A stretch of 64,000 nt of DNA from Celoporthe dispersa. Lineage: Eukaryota; Ascomycota; Sordariomycetes; Diaporthales; Cryphonectriaceae. Position 1 is the first letter of the stretch, and each line of letters opens with the position of its first letter. The position numbers and the translations under genes are program-made. A model generated the notes under the pieces. It had not been told where the DNA came from and did no database searches. It saw nothing but the letters and a program-made list of their open reading frames with translations. The stretch spans positions 620,001 through 684,000 of the forward strand of contig WAID01000004.1 of the NCBI GenBank assembly GCA_016584495.1, read 5' to 3'. This document shows positions 11,999 through 24,170 of this stretch, one piece after another.

Positions 11999-12974
11999 AT
12001 GAGATTTCTTTGTCTAAACGGAGCATACGGCAGTGCCGATGTAAGTGAAGCTTAAGGAATAATATATCTGGGAGGTTTCCAGGCTAATTCCAATCACAGA
12101 AATTCCAAGTTCAGCTGGGTTCGTCTCAGTCTCCTAAGCAAAGATAAATCCCACTGACATGAAGTAGCTCCCATACTGAAAGAGCTCGGGGACGTCGGCG
12201 ATGGTCGACCCTCGACATTCTACTTTGCCCATGGTCCATGCCAAGCCGTACCGCCGCCAGGCTTTGAAGACTACTTCGGCCCAGCACCTCACTACAGATT
12301 CATTGAGCCTGACGGAGCAGGCAGCAAGGACCAGTCTGACGATGTCCTCTCGAGGATACGCGACTTTCCTGATTGCGAGATCGCGGAGGATACGATGCGC
12401 GAGTTGCTGCGTGGATGCGACGACTCTTCCGAGTCCGACTCTGACGCTGGGACGCCCACTACTGTGGCGACAGCGCATCGGTCCACCAATAACGCTATCA
12501 AGTATATCCTGAATATCGTCAAGAAGCATGGACCCTTCGATGCTATCGTCGGATACTCAGAGGGTGCTACCATGGCGGCAACGATGCTACTCTATCAACA
12601 GCGGCAGCAGAAGCTATGGGGGTCTAAGCCCCTCTTCAAGTACGGCATCTTCTTTGCTGGTTGGCCACCTTTGGACCCTCGAACGCACGACATTATCCTT
12701 GCAGATGAGAGTGATGAGAGGATCGAGACAAGAACGCTCCACATCGGTAGGTTCACCGGTTCCATTATCAAGTTCACTGCATGGCTTGTCTAACTACTTT
12801 TTCTCTCCTTCCAGTCGGTTCTCTTGATCCATACATCCATGGATCCATGGCTCTTTACAATGTATGCGACATGGACACGGCGGTTCTCTTTGATCACGCA
12901 AAAGGCCACACGTTGCCCAGGGACAAGGGAGACGATCAGGGAGCTGGTCGACGTGATCTGTGGGACGGTGGCCG
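11999..12974 (+). CDS. FSH-type serine hydrolase, LovG-like thioesterase candidate
   Basis: Exons 11999-12040, 12100-12118, 12168-12745 and 12813 onward encode about 270 residues. The start MRFLCLNGAYGSAD is the FSH beta-1 and oxyanion region. The nucleophile elbow is GYSEG, the acid is in VGSLDPYIHG, and the His is in DHAKGHTLPRD. The family includes LovG, which releases the chain from the lovastatin HR-PKS. The position head to head with an HR-PKS that lacks a thioesterase domain makes the same role here a strong inference. A G-run at 12927-12929 shifts frame after PRDK: with one G removed, a typical C-terminal helix (beginning TIRELVDVICGTVAE) runs to a stop near 12998; as written the frame instead ends at 13023 with an atypical tail. 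An acidic Ser-rich insertion (SSESDSDAG) lies before the elbow. Confidence 0.85.
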
Positions 12975-13023
12975 AGATGCAGGAGGATGGAGATATCTAG
13001 ACGCACAGACGCTAGTAGAATAG

Positions 13024-13730
13024 TTAGATGGATAGAACTTGAGAGGATTAAACACAAGAGGATAGCTGGCTAGCCTGAGAATCTAGAGAGACTATTGATA
13101 CCCTGTCACGAATTCGCATCGTCGTGTGACCTCAGCAAAGTGGGATCAGCCCAGGTAATCTATAATAAACTTTAGGGATTCCGTCTAATCCTTTTGGTGG
13201 CAGGAGAGACACACCCAACCAAGATCCAGGACTGTCACGCCAAGGTGAGCCTGGTAAAAGCTGTGACGCTAGCTGATGCTGGTAGGAAACAAGTCTAAAT
13301 CTAGATACCCACCGCGCGTATTCGGACTATAGTGCACAGTTGACGACCTCGGATCACGAACCCCTTGCTTGTGGCCTCATTTCATCATGGCCTGCCTCTT
13401 CAGACAGCCCTGTATTTGGATGAAACGAGGGGTTTCAGGTCAGAGTCAAAGATATACATGGCGGAAAGTGCTGAAACCGACCCTGTCCATACAGAAAATC
13501 GGCACCGAGGGACTTAATTAATTCGTTGATGCCTCGCGAAACAATGTGGCAGCCAATTGGGGAACGGATCGTCGCGCTGGATCAGCGTGGCCCAGCTGCC
13601 TGTTTGCTGATCAATGCTATAGCAATGATGTGCCTGTTGACTGTCTGCCTCCAGCTCTCGTTTTGGTACCCCCGATGAGGATTTCTTGCCTGTTTGCTCG
13701 GTTTATTCAGATGCCATATTTGGCTTACAG
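13024..13730. other. Intergenic, promoter of the ABC transporter
   Basis: No gene recognised. The stretch lies between the hydrolase 3' end and the first transporter exon. A short plus-strand frame at 13546-13734 has no family features and is discounted. Confidence 0.5.
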
Positions 13731-16700
13731 ATGATGTCGGAAGCTCGTGACGCTGGTGGAGGGAGCCTACTAGGGCTTTCAACTGAGAAAAGAGCAGCCA
13801 TTGGCAATTTCATAGTAAGGAATACCCTATGTTGTTGTTGTTGACTTTACCAAGATGTTACCACGACAGAACTGACACGGCGATGACCAGGCAATTTTCT
13901 CGTACGCAAGCCTAACCGACCGGACTATCGTGGTTGCATCATGTCTAGCTTCCTTCGCCGCTGGGCTTACTATGCCCGCGACCTACATTCTTTTCGGTAT
14001 GTCTTTGGCTATAAACCGATATAGTTACTGAATACTGATAATATTTTACAGGGCAGCTTACGGCAACGTTTACCGAGTTCTTCAAACAAGACGGCCAAGG
14101 GACTGAGGCTGAATTCCTCCGAGGAGTGAACGAGACAGTGTATGTGATAGTGACATTTTTCTTGCCAGATGCATCGATATCAAGCCGATGGAAGGGGTCC
14201 ATTTATGGGCTGAAGTGATGATCCAAGTACTAACCACTTGCGATACAGGAAGAACATCACATACGTCTTTTTAGTTAAGTTTGTTCTTACCTATGCATCA
14301 AATGTTCGTCTTCCTTCTCGCTGCGTCTGAAACAGGCATTCGTTTACTAAAGTCGCAAAACAGCTCGGTCTACGCATGACAAGTCTCCGAGTCTCAGCGA
14401 ATGTCAGAACAGTCTATCTGCACTCGCTGTTCAATCTCCCAATATCGACGTTGGACATGCTGCCAACAGGCCAGACTGCCTCTATCATCACTACAGTGGC
14501 AAACAACTTACAACTCGGCATCTCGGAGAGGATGGGCAACATTTTCTCGGGAAGCTCTATGATCGTCGGAAGCTTGGCAGTCGCCTTCATGTACGACTGG
14601 TACTTGACACTTGTAACGAGCCTTGGGTTTATCTGCATTGCCGCCGTCTATACTTCGGTGACACCTCGGATCGCCGAGATCGTGGCAGCGGTCCTGGAGC
14701 AAGACATCAAGGCAAGCAATATTGCTGCCGAGTGGTTGACGCCCAATGCAGCCCGTATGCTTGCGGCGCTTGGCGCTAGTTGCAAGATCGAAGGCCTCTA
14801 TGCGGTAATTGTGGATGAGGGCCACCGGAAGGGAAAGCTGATGGGATCGTTGGTTGCTTTGCAGAACGGTTTGAGTGAGTCCGCCGGATTCGAACAGTTG
14901 ACAGTGAGGAGACAGACAACATGCTAATCGTGGACAAGTTCATTTCACTGTATACGCGTAAGTGACCGATTATGTCGAGATGACTGACCAATAGTAGCTT
15001 TGCTGAAACGAAATGAGAACCCCAGAACATTTGCGCTTGCGTTTTGGTCAGCCTTTGAGATGTACATGCTCTTGGAGATCACGACTCCGGAACCACTTAT
15101 AGTGTTAGTAAATCTCTCTAGACAAGACCATCTCGTGTATTGCAGGCTGACCTTGTTTGATGCAGGGTGCTCCTCTCCAACATACAGATGGCGACGTCCC
15201 TAAGCCAGTTATCAACGCCCATAGCCGCTGCATTTCAGGCAGCAGACGCTATTGCAATCTTCCACACCATCATCAAATTTCCTAAGCCGGTTCTCGGCAC
15301 CTCAAAGGATGTATCTCCTTGTGGTGATATTTCTTTGGAAAATATCAATTTCGCCTATCCAGCACGGGCAGATGTCAAGGTGCTTGAAAATTTAACTCTG
15401 AATTTCCCCGCTGGGAAGGTAAATGACAATCCCTTGCTTTTCCAATGAGTCCGCTGGGAGGGTCTGACGCGAGTAGATCACAGCCATTGCTGGACCCAGT
15501 GGCTCGGGTAAGACCACTATTGTCGGAATTATTCAGAGGTGGTATGAATTCGACGGTGACCCTATACTCAATCCCTTTGTAAGTTCCGCAGAGCACTCTG
15601 CGCACCCAAGCAAGAGAACTTGGAGGTCAAATGGCAAATACTCACACGTACCAGGTTCTTCATTTCAGGAATGGGCTCGTGACAATCTCAGGGAGAAAGC
15701 TCAACGAGATCGACCCGAAATGGTGGCGCAACCAGATCGGACTCGTACAGCAAGACAGCGCACTCTTTGACACTTCCATCTACAAGAATGTCGAGTACGG
15801 GCTTGTGGGAACTCCTTGGGAGCATGAGGATGATGAGGTGAAGACCCGGATGATTGTGCAAGCATGCAGAGATGCATTTGCGGATGACTTCATCTCACGC
15901 CTTCCAGAGGCAAGTAATTACTTACACTTCATATTGTGATTTTGACGGACCGGATCACCTTTTCAATAGCAAACAAAATAAAGGCTAACGGGTATGTAGG
16001 GCTACCAAACAACTGTTGGACAGGCTGGGTCGAAGCTTTCCGGTGGGCAGCGCCAGCGCCTGGCTATTGCTCGTGCGATCGTCAAGCAGCCGAGCATCCT
16101 GATCCTGGACGAAGCCACTTCGGCCATTGATGTCCGAAGCGAGCAGATCGTACAGGCAGCTCTCGATCGTGCCAGCTGCGGCCGTACTACCATTGTCATC
16201 GCCCATCGCCTGAGCACCATCCGAAAGGCCGACCATATTATTGTCCTGCGAAAGGGGCAGGTGGTGCAGCAGGGAACGCACACAAGCCTCGTGGCTGAAG
16301 CTGGTGGGCTATACTCTCGACTGGTTCTCGCACAAAAGCTTGAGACAACTGAGGAGGAGGCGGATGCCGACGACATACGCCTGGCATCGACAACCCTGAC
16401 AGACACAGAATGCGTTTCAGATGACGAGGCACTGTGTATGCAACACAGCGAGACGCCCAAGCCCTCTGTAGGTAAGGTCAATGCCGAAGACGAGAAGGAC
16501 ATGCTCGAGGGGCGAGTCAAGGTTCTCGGTGAGCCGATCACATCAGGACTATGGCGAAGGCTGTGGTCGATATTGTCCGAACAATCCTTCCGCTGGAAAG
16601 CATACGCAGTTATGCTCTTTGGGGCCCTCGCAGCCGGTGCCGCCACGCCGCTCCAGGCCTACCTGTTCGCAGAGCTCGTGTCTCTCTTCTCGTTCTGGGA

Positions 16701-18505
16701 TGCGTACCTCTCAGCCGTGGTCGATTTCTGGGTCCTCATGATGGCTGCCCTGGCTGTCGGTGTTGGTATTGGTCACGTTGCCCTGGGTTGGTCCACCACC
16801 AGCCTGGGTTTCTCCATCACGCGGGCGTACCGGAAGGAATATTTTGCCAACATGTTGAAGAAACCGGCATCATTTTTTGACAACGACGAGGAAAACTCTG
16901 TCGGAGCACTGGCCAGTCGCCTGTCGGCCGACCCGACACAATTACAGGAGCTCGTGGGAATCCACATGGCCTCCATCATCACCTCTTCGATCAACTTGGT
17001 TGGATGTATTGCTCTAGCCATGGCATTTGGTTGGAAGCTCACGCTCGTGGCTCTCTTGACAACTCTCCCTATCGTTATGGGATCCATGATCTACCGGATG
17101 CGGTACGAGATGGATCTCGACCAGATGAACAAGGCCGTCTTTGCCGAGAGCACTCGATTCGCCTGCGAAAGCATCGCATCGATCCGGACGGTCGTGAGTC
17201 TCACCCTGGAGGACAGCATCTGCCAGAGATACGAACAGATGCTCCTGCAACACATAAAGAAGGCTTTACACGCAGCCACGGTGTCCGTGATGTTGTTCTC
17301 GTTGAGTGAGAGCATCACTTTGCTCTGCATGGCCTTCGTGCTCTGGTACGGCGGTCAGTTGTTGGGTGACCACGAGTACTCCCCCTTCCAGTACATGGTT
17401 GTCTATATTGCTGTGCTACAGGGCGGCACAAGCACAGGTCAATGGCTGAGCCTCAGCCCAAACATCTCCAGTGCGACCAGGGCGGCCGATCGCATCCTGG
17501 CCAGCAGAGAAGGCGACGAGGACTCTGGGTTTGACAACGACGACCGGGGTCTGGCAGTGGAACAAGGCGAGAAAGGCGGCGTTGCACTCGAGTTTCGAGA
17601 CGTCAGTTTCCAGTACCCTACACGGTCTGCCCAGATCTTCCGTGGTCTCCAATTTGAAAATCGGCAGAGGGCAGTTTGTTGCTCTTGTTGGTCCTTCGGG
17701 GTCAGGGAAATCGACCGTTATATCGCTCATCGAGAGATTCTATGCGCCACAGCAGGGGCAGATCCTGCTGAATGGTATCGATGTCGCCAACCTGAACCTG
17801 GAAAGCTACAGGCGAGGCATCTCTCTGGTGGCTCAAGAGCCCAGCCTCTTCAGCGGGACCATCCGTGAAAACATCACGTTGGGCGTACACAGCCGGGACG
17901 ATGGCCGCGATGTCAACGCAAACCCCGTAGCCGACAAGGAGGTTCACCAAGCTGCTCGTGATGCCGGCATCCACGACTTTATCGTCTCTCTTCCGGACGG
18001 GTACGAGACCAATATCGGAGCTGGCGGTGTTGCGCTGTCTGGCGGACAGAAGCAGCGCATCTCTCTCGCGCGTGCGCTCATCCGCCAGACCAGCCTGTTG
18101 CTGCTCGACGAGGCGACGAGCAGCCTGGACGGCGAGACCGAGGCACGCGTCCAGGCGGCCCTGGCTGCGACGAAAGGCAATCGGACCATGATCGTGGTGG
18201 CACATCGACTGGCCACTGTACAAGATGCAGACGTGATCATTGTTCTCGGAGATCGAGGTGAGGTTGTCGAGCAGGGCGCTCACGCCACTCTCATCGCCAG
18301 GAGGGGAGTCTACTACAGCATGGTGAGTCTCGTCATTTCTGTGTCCGAACTTTAATATATGATCGATGGTCCCTTGAGATGCCCGCATGCTCCACCTCCA
18401 GGTTCTCGATACTACCTGCTCCTCACCATATGGTCTACGAATTGTGTGATGCTGACCTTGAGCCGGCAGTGCCAAGTACAAACATTGGATCAGGATCAGG
18501 GTTAA
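13731..18505 (+). CDS. ABCB-type full-size multidrug/metabolite exporter
   Basis: A TMD-NBD-TMD-NBD transporter. Exon 1 (13731-13814) joins in phase to 13891-13996, whose product AIFSYASLTDRT is the usual first-helix entry; 14052-14139 and later exons complete TMD1. NBD1 has Walker A GPSGSGKTT, Q-loop GLVQQDSALF, signature LSGGQRQR and Walker B ILILDEATSA. NBD2 has Walker A GPSGSGKST, signature LSGGQKQR and Walker B LLLLDEATSS. The last intron (18323-18469) leads to a 36-base exon encoding the family's C-terminal CQxQxLDQ tail, ending TAA at 18503-18505. A CC pair at 17649-17650 breaks frame just before NBD2 Walker A. One intron near 14300-14345 is not firmly placed. It is plasma-membrane, ATP-driven, and probably exports the adjacent PKS product or gives self-protection. 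Confidence 0.9.
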
Positions 18506-19174
18506 GTGGAGAGGTCTCATTTCCGAGTTGCAGGTGTTCTGGGGTGATCCGGTGGAGCAGGACGACCACTTCTCCTCTCTCCTCATGCAGGTGCTTGAAT
18601 CATTGCTCTTTAATTCTGGTGTCCGATATGCCAGCAGCGGGAAAGGCCAAAGTGGTAAGCGGTGATCGCAGCCAGAAACTGCTCTGTTCTGAGCTATAAA
18701 GCGTGCAACTCTGGGGTAGTGCACTCGCAAGAGCCAGCCCTCTAGACTTATCCCCGGGCTTAGGCTCGGCCGAGAACGCACGACGACGTAAGGCGTGTAA
18801 TTCTTATTCATATACTTATACAAGGTTGTCTTGAAGATTGTAACCCTATATCACTGCGGGGAAATGCATATGTGCGGAGCGGTGAAATCCTTTAGAAGAA
18901 TTTCTCGTTCCGACGTGTTTTCCCCCATCGGATCGTCAGGCACATACGTAAAAAGCATGAGGTCACTACCTCGGAGAAGACGGCATTGCGCGGTGGAGGT
19001 GCCGGATATCCATTGATGGGTCGGTGTATGCGTGACTGCGGGTTTATATATTAGATGCGAGGCGAGGCGAGGCCAGGCTTTTCAGGTCGCATGAGCCCAG
19101 GTGATGAAATGAAGCTGGCTTGGTAGCCTGCACTCCCTTGACCTCCTGACGGGACGAATAAGACCTCTAGAGCC
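18506..19174. promoter_or_regulatory. Intergenic with TATA-like promoter of the carboxylesterase
   Basis: No gene seen. A TATA-like tttatatatta at about 19043-19053 lies some 120 bp before the carboxylesterase ATG at 19175. Confidence 0.5.
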
Positions 19175-21183
19175 ATGGCCTTCTTACGCCTCGCCGGTGC
19201 TGCGATCGCGGCCCTCGCCCTCGTCCCCCAAGTCGACTCCTCGTCGGCGAATCCCATAGTGCGCACCAGCTATGGCCACATCATGGGTGCCACGTCCGAG
19301 TTCCGCGAGGGCGTCTCGACCTTCAAGGGAATCCCCTATGCGGAACCACCCGTGGGCGATCTTCGCTGGCGGCCACCCGTCAAGCCTGCGCCCTGGGGCA
19401 CGGACGTCCTCAACGCCACGGCCTTTGGCAACCAGTGTGTGCAGACGTTTTCCAATATCAACCAGAGCATCTGGACGAACATGTACCTGCCTGTCAGCGA
19501 GGACTGTCTGTACCTGAACGTCTGGACCTCGAATCTGGACTCGACCGCCAAGCAGCCCGTGTATATCTGGATGCACGGCGGGCGGTTTTGGGACGGCAGT
19601 GGAGAGGTAATCACCTTTGACGGCTCGGGACTCGCTGCTGAGGGTATCGTCGTGGTGACTATCAACGACCGGCTGGGTAAGTTAAATTCTGGGCTTCCTG
19701 CACCTCTGCCCCCGATAACGAAGAGGAGAAGAAAGCCTGATCATCCGCTGACAATGCAACAATGTAATATCCACCAGGTCCTCTTGGCTACCTCGCCCAT
19801 CCTGAGCTGGCTGCAGAGTCCCCACACAACGTCAGTGGCAACTACGGAGTGATGGACATGATTGCCTCTGTCGAGTGGGTCCGAGATCAGATTCAGTACT
19901 TTGGCGGCGATCCTCAAAAGATCACAGTCGGCGGACAGTCTTCAGGATCGTCATGCGCGCTGGACATGCTGTACAGCCCTCTGTCCTCGGGTATGATCGC
20001 AGGCGTGATCCCCGAGAGCGGTGCCCGCTCGCCTCTCGACCCGATGACGGGCTCCCTCGCGACCTCGTATCGAACGATGGACACAGCCCTCGCCCAGGGC
20101 CAAGAGTATATCGCCCAGTTCAATGCCACCACGATCGAGGAAGCGCGGCAGATCAGCGTGGCTGAGCTCCTCTCGGGGGATGGGATGTACTATATCGAGG
20201 ACGATACAACGTTCGACGACACAGTGTGGTACAACCAGTCGAGTTCCATGATGGACCCGCCCCTGTTCAGACCAGTCCTCGATGGATACGTCCTGCAGTA
20301 CACATACGGAGGTTCGTAATGAGCTGGTGACCATGTGACTTGCGTACTACTACCACGAATGAGGACTAACACCAGAATTACCTATTTTATTTTTAGACAA
20401 TCTCAAGTATAACGGACACGCAGACGTTCCAGTCCTGACCGGAAACAACGCTGATGAGTCTGGCTCCACGCCGGCTCCGGGTCTCACTGTTGCAAGCTAC
20501 AAGCAGTACTTTGACCAGTTCTTCTCGAACACGAACCTGACCTCGGCCTTTTACGAGCTCTGGCCAGGTGAGACCGACGCTCAGGCAAACAACAACAGTA
20601 ATGATTTCTTCCGTGTTGTCGGTCGTGTGTCCAGCTGGTTTGTGGAGCCCCCTTGCCGCCTTGTCCAGTTCAACAAGTCCATGTCGTGCCCGATGCTGAC
20701 AGTGAGCTCTGATGTCACAGGCAGTGGGGTCAAGACTTTTACGCAGGCATCACCAATGACTCAAGCGTCCAGGAATATGCCAGCCTGAACAGCACAAACG
20801 GCGCCAACGTCTACACCTACTATTTCACCCACTCCCCGCCCATCACGTCTGGACTGGTTGCCCCGAACACCGGAGGCGCATACCACGGCGCTGAGCAGCT
20901 CTACGTGTTCAATAACATCCCCTACAACTACCCCGATGCCGGCTGGACGTCGACCGACGATGCAGTGCAGACGCAGATGGTGCAGTACTGGGTCAACTTC
21001 ATCAAGTACGGGAACCCGAACGGGAACGGGAGCAGCAGCGGGAACCTGACGTATTGGCCTGCGAGTGGCGACGATGGAACGACCATGTGGCTGGGAGACT
21101 CCTGGGGCGCCGGGTCCATCGCCTCAGCTGCCAAGAAACAGTTTGTTCTCGATTGGTTCGTTGCGACGGGCTATCAATATTGA
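19175..21183 (+). CDS. Secreted type-B carboxylesterase/lipase
   Basis: An alpha/beta-hydrolase of the cholinesterase/carboxylesterase family, about 570 residues. An N-terminal signal peptide (RLAGAAIAALALVPQVDSS) precedes the family blocks GIPYAEPPVGDLRWRPP, SEDCLYLNVW and YIWMHGG. The nucleophile elbow is GGQSSGS, the acid Glu lies in NNADESGS, and the His in AYHGAEQLYVF. Introns lie at about 19676-19778, 20310-20396 and 20638-20720; the last restores SSWQWGQDFYAG. Several N-glycosylation sites are present (NATAF, NQSI, NVSG). The start has good context (gccATGGCC). In many fungal clusters such enzymes hydrolyse or transesterify the product, but a general digestive role is equally possible. 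It is the outermost gene of the putative cluster. Confidence 0.9.
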
Positions 21184-23606
21184 AGGGAAAAGGGAAAGAT
21201 CGCGTCATGTATATATACGTCGATCGGCTAGGTTAATATAATTATCCAAGTCAGCATTGCTGTGTGTCCCACCAGAAACAAGACGCAAGGCTTTCCTTTT
21301 GTGGGGAATTCTTCGTCATCCCAAGTTCCCTACGAATGGCTGCGTGGAGCCGCGGGAGGAGCGCGGTACGACCTGTTGATCGTGTGCATGTCATGCCGCT
21401 GAAAGGCAGCACGGAATGCTGTGGCATCAGTGAAGCTATCGAGCCAGGTTTTTGGGCCAGCCTTGTCCAGAGAGAAGCAACCAGTGCTGGTAACCCATTG
21501 GGCATTGATCTAGCAAGAACCAGGAATGTGGTGAAGGACACCATACAAATGGTAGTCAAGGTCGGTAGGATGGTTCAACGATAGAGTGGCCGCGGGCCGA
21601 GGCCTAGAAATAGATGGTGGCAGTCACCAAGTCAGCCTGGTTGGGCCAGTACCAGGCTGGCTCGCTGGCCATCAGCACCAGTGAATACGGGGGCCATGCA
21701 GGGCCTCCCCCTGGCATAGATTAGAATCCGAGCCAACATCGCGCCTTTTTGTCGCCTGCCGAGGACGTTCGCAGCCAAACACCTGCGCCACACATCATAC
21801 GATCCCTTTGCGATTTCGCGATGCCGAACCTTTGAATCACGGGGCTTGGTTGGCCCTGGCTCTGTGCTTCCATGGTAACAAGAGGTTTGAGAGCGAACTC
21901 TGTAAAGGAGCGGATCATCGGGCGCGGGAGCGTTGAGGAAGGCGATGGGATCAAGACAAACGAGAAATTGTATTGAGAAATCTCTCTAGAAACAACGGTC
22001 CTGCTAGCGAAGGTGGTAGGGTACAGAATATCATAGACTGAAGCCGTCCCAGCAATTTCAGGCAGGACCCGCGCAGATTTACCGGAACCTACTTGGTACC
22101 TTGCAAATACTCCAGTGGATCCAGGTGCAACTTTGTAGCATAGATCTCAGCTACAATTTAAAACTCTACCAATCTTGACGACTGCAGCCAAGCGCCCTCC
22201 CTGCCTTCTGGCTCTCGTGCTCGTGACAGCTGTTGTGAACAGACTGTATACTTTGCAGACCAAGACGGCGGAAGCAGTCGCAACCTTCAAGATATAATAA
22301 GCACTGCCTCCCACCATTAGATGAAAAACGATATATTTTGTATCGTATATATACTGATCAGCTAAGTTGCATACAAGAAACAAACTCAAGGTTCATTTTT
22401 GTGGATACTCTCCGTCATGCGAGGAACTAACTCTCCGAGCCCTGGATTCCGGGTCAGGCCTCCTCCTTAGGGCGGGAGGGTGTCTTAATTTATCTGGATC
22501 TGCCGTATGCCACTTCTGTAATTACTTTCAAGGTTCTGTTCAGGCAACGTACCTTGGAGCGCGGCTATGTGCTTCCCTCACATATCCTTCCTAGGAGGGA
22601 TCCAGATTGACGTAATGATTTGTCAAGAAAATGTGGCATCGTGAGGGTGCCCAGGCTATCTAATGTGACTTGTGAATTCTGCATAACATCTCTGTCTGTC
22701 AGTATGGATGAAATTGCACAATTTAATCAAGATTCTATGTACAATCCAGACCTAATTATGGAGGCGGCGGCGGTGAACCTGTCAAGAAAACCCCAGAGTG
22801 TCTCTGGATGCAATCTCGGCACTGCTGCTCAGCGGATACATTGCTGTTAGTTGTCCCGCCCAGGCGGAATGTTAACGTTGCACCCAGTCCCCAAGTGCCA
22901 CCCAACAAACGCCGCCCCGTCAAACCACTCGGCAGAGATCAGTCGTCTCTGTGCCAACCCACCTCTTTTTTTTTCTTCCCACCCGAAATTAGTAACACAA
23001 ACACAACTTTGGGAGGGCGATCTTCCCGTATTTGCCGGAGCTACAGGCCTTGGCCTTGGGCTGAGCAAGTGGAGCCGCCCACTGGCAGAAAAGTCCACGA
23101 GCAACGGCAACTCCGTCTGAACCTTATTCCAGATAACCGTGCGGGAGGAAACAAGCTTCATTTTTAGGGGCTGCCAGGGGAAGGCGAATGGCCATTCTCA
23201 AGGTGTGATAGGTGCGGGAGGGCTGGCAAGTCTTCTCTGAGGCTGACATGTCATGTGGTCCTGCTGGGCAGAGCCTCTGGAGCGCACGAAGCTCGTATTA
23301 TCCTCGAGGATCCAGAATGATCGTCATTCATGAGCACTGGTGCTGTGTACAGCTGTGCCTGGCCTTGCTGACCTAAGTGAGGTTTAGGGGTGCCAAGAGA
23401 AGGTGACGAGATCGACTCCTTTTGGGACGAGGGATGGATTGGTATAAATATAATCTTGTCGTCTGCTCATGATGTTCCTTCATTGCCTATCATCATCATC
23501 CTCATCAAACAACTCCAGTCTTCTCTCTAATCACGCCATCCAAACAAATTCTCATCGACACTCTCTCGTGTTCCCACCAGCCACAACAAAACAAAATCTA
23601 TCAACC
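21184..23606. other. Long intergenic region
   Basis: This 2.4-kb stretch holds no gene I can support. Overlapping frames at 21251-21584 on both strands and at 22847-23167 have no recognisable domain. The 3' part carries the phiA promoter, including a TATA element (tataaata, 23443-23450) about 160 bp upstream of its ATG. Confidence 0.5.
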
Positions 23607-24170
23607 ATGCAGTCCAACATGATCGCCCTTCTCTCTCTCGTCGGCGCCGCTGCCGCTGCCCCCCAGGTCAAGGTTCGCGACACCATTGCCGCAGGCGACG
23701 CCTTCGGCCTCACCGCCCTGCACTCGGGCTCTCCCGTCCACCTGCAGAGCTTCCAGGCCTCCAAGAACTACTTCTTCGCCGGCCTCACCGCCCAGAACGC
23801 CAGCTGCGATACCGAGTCCAACTTCGCCACCTTCACCCTGGGCGACGACGGCTCCCTCAACCTCTACAGCACCTCGGCCCCGTACCAGGAGGCCTTCGTC
23901 GACGCCTCCGGCATGGGCCAGGGTGTCTTCGGCTACACCACCGGTGCTGAGCCGGCCCCCGGCACCCAGACTGGCTTCGCCCTTGACGCCTACAACGACC
24001 TGACCTTCAACAACATGTCCTTTCTTGCCTGCCCCTGGCTGGATGGCGCCTACACCATCTGGGTGGACTCTGGTGTGGCCACGCCGGCTGGCAACCTGAA
24101 CTGCACGGGCATCTCGGTCCGGGCTACCAAGGCTGATACCCCCGACTCCTGCCTGTACACGCAGTACTAA
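23607..24170 (+). CDS. phiA: PhiA-like secreted cell wall protein
   Basis: A single-exon 187-residue protein. The N-terminus MQSNMIALLSLVGAAAAAPQ is a signal peptide. The body matches the PhiA family of Aspergillus and other Pezizomycotina: small, acidic, with segments such as VHLQSFQASKNYFFAG, FTLGDDGSLNLYST and SCLYTQY at the C-terminus. It has a few cysteines and N-glycosylation sites (NASC, NMSF, NCTG). PhiA is needed for phialide development and conidiation and is abundant in the wall. I chose the ATG at 23607 over the in-frame upstream ATG at 23469 because it gives a clean signal peptide and has the context aaccATGC. Codon use is strongly biased to C-ending codons, typical of a highly expressed gene. 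Confidence 0.9.
   Translation: MQSNMIALLSLVGAAAAAPQVKVRDTIAAGDAFGLTALHSGSPVHLQSFQASKNYFFAGLTAQNASCDTESNFATFTLGDDGSLNLYSTSAPYQEAFVDASGMGQGVFGYTTGAEPAPGTQTGFALDAYNDLTFNNMSFLACPWLDGAYTIWVDSGVATPAGNLNCTGISVRATKADTPDSCLYTQY

Noticed and set aside
16002..16646. Minus-strand Ser-rich frame of 214 codons
   Set aside because: Antisense to NBD1 of the ABC transporter; low-complexity shadow.
17702..18823. Minus-strand frame of 373 codons
   Set aside because: Overlaps NBD2 of the exporter, whose Walker and signature motifs are certain; no family recognised on the minus strand.
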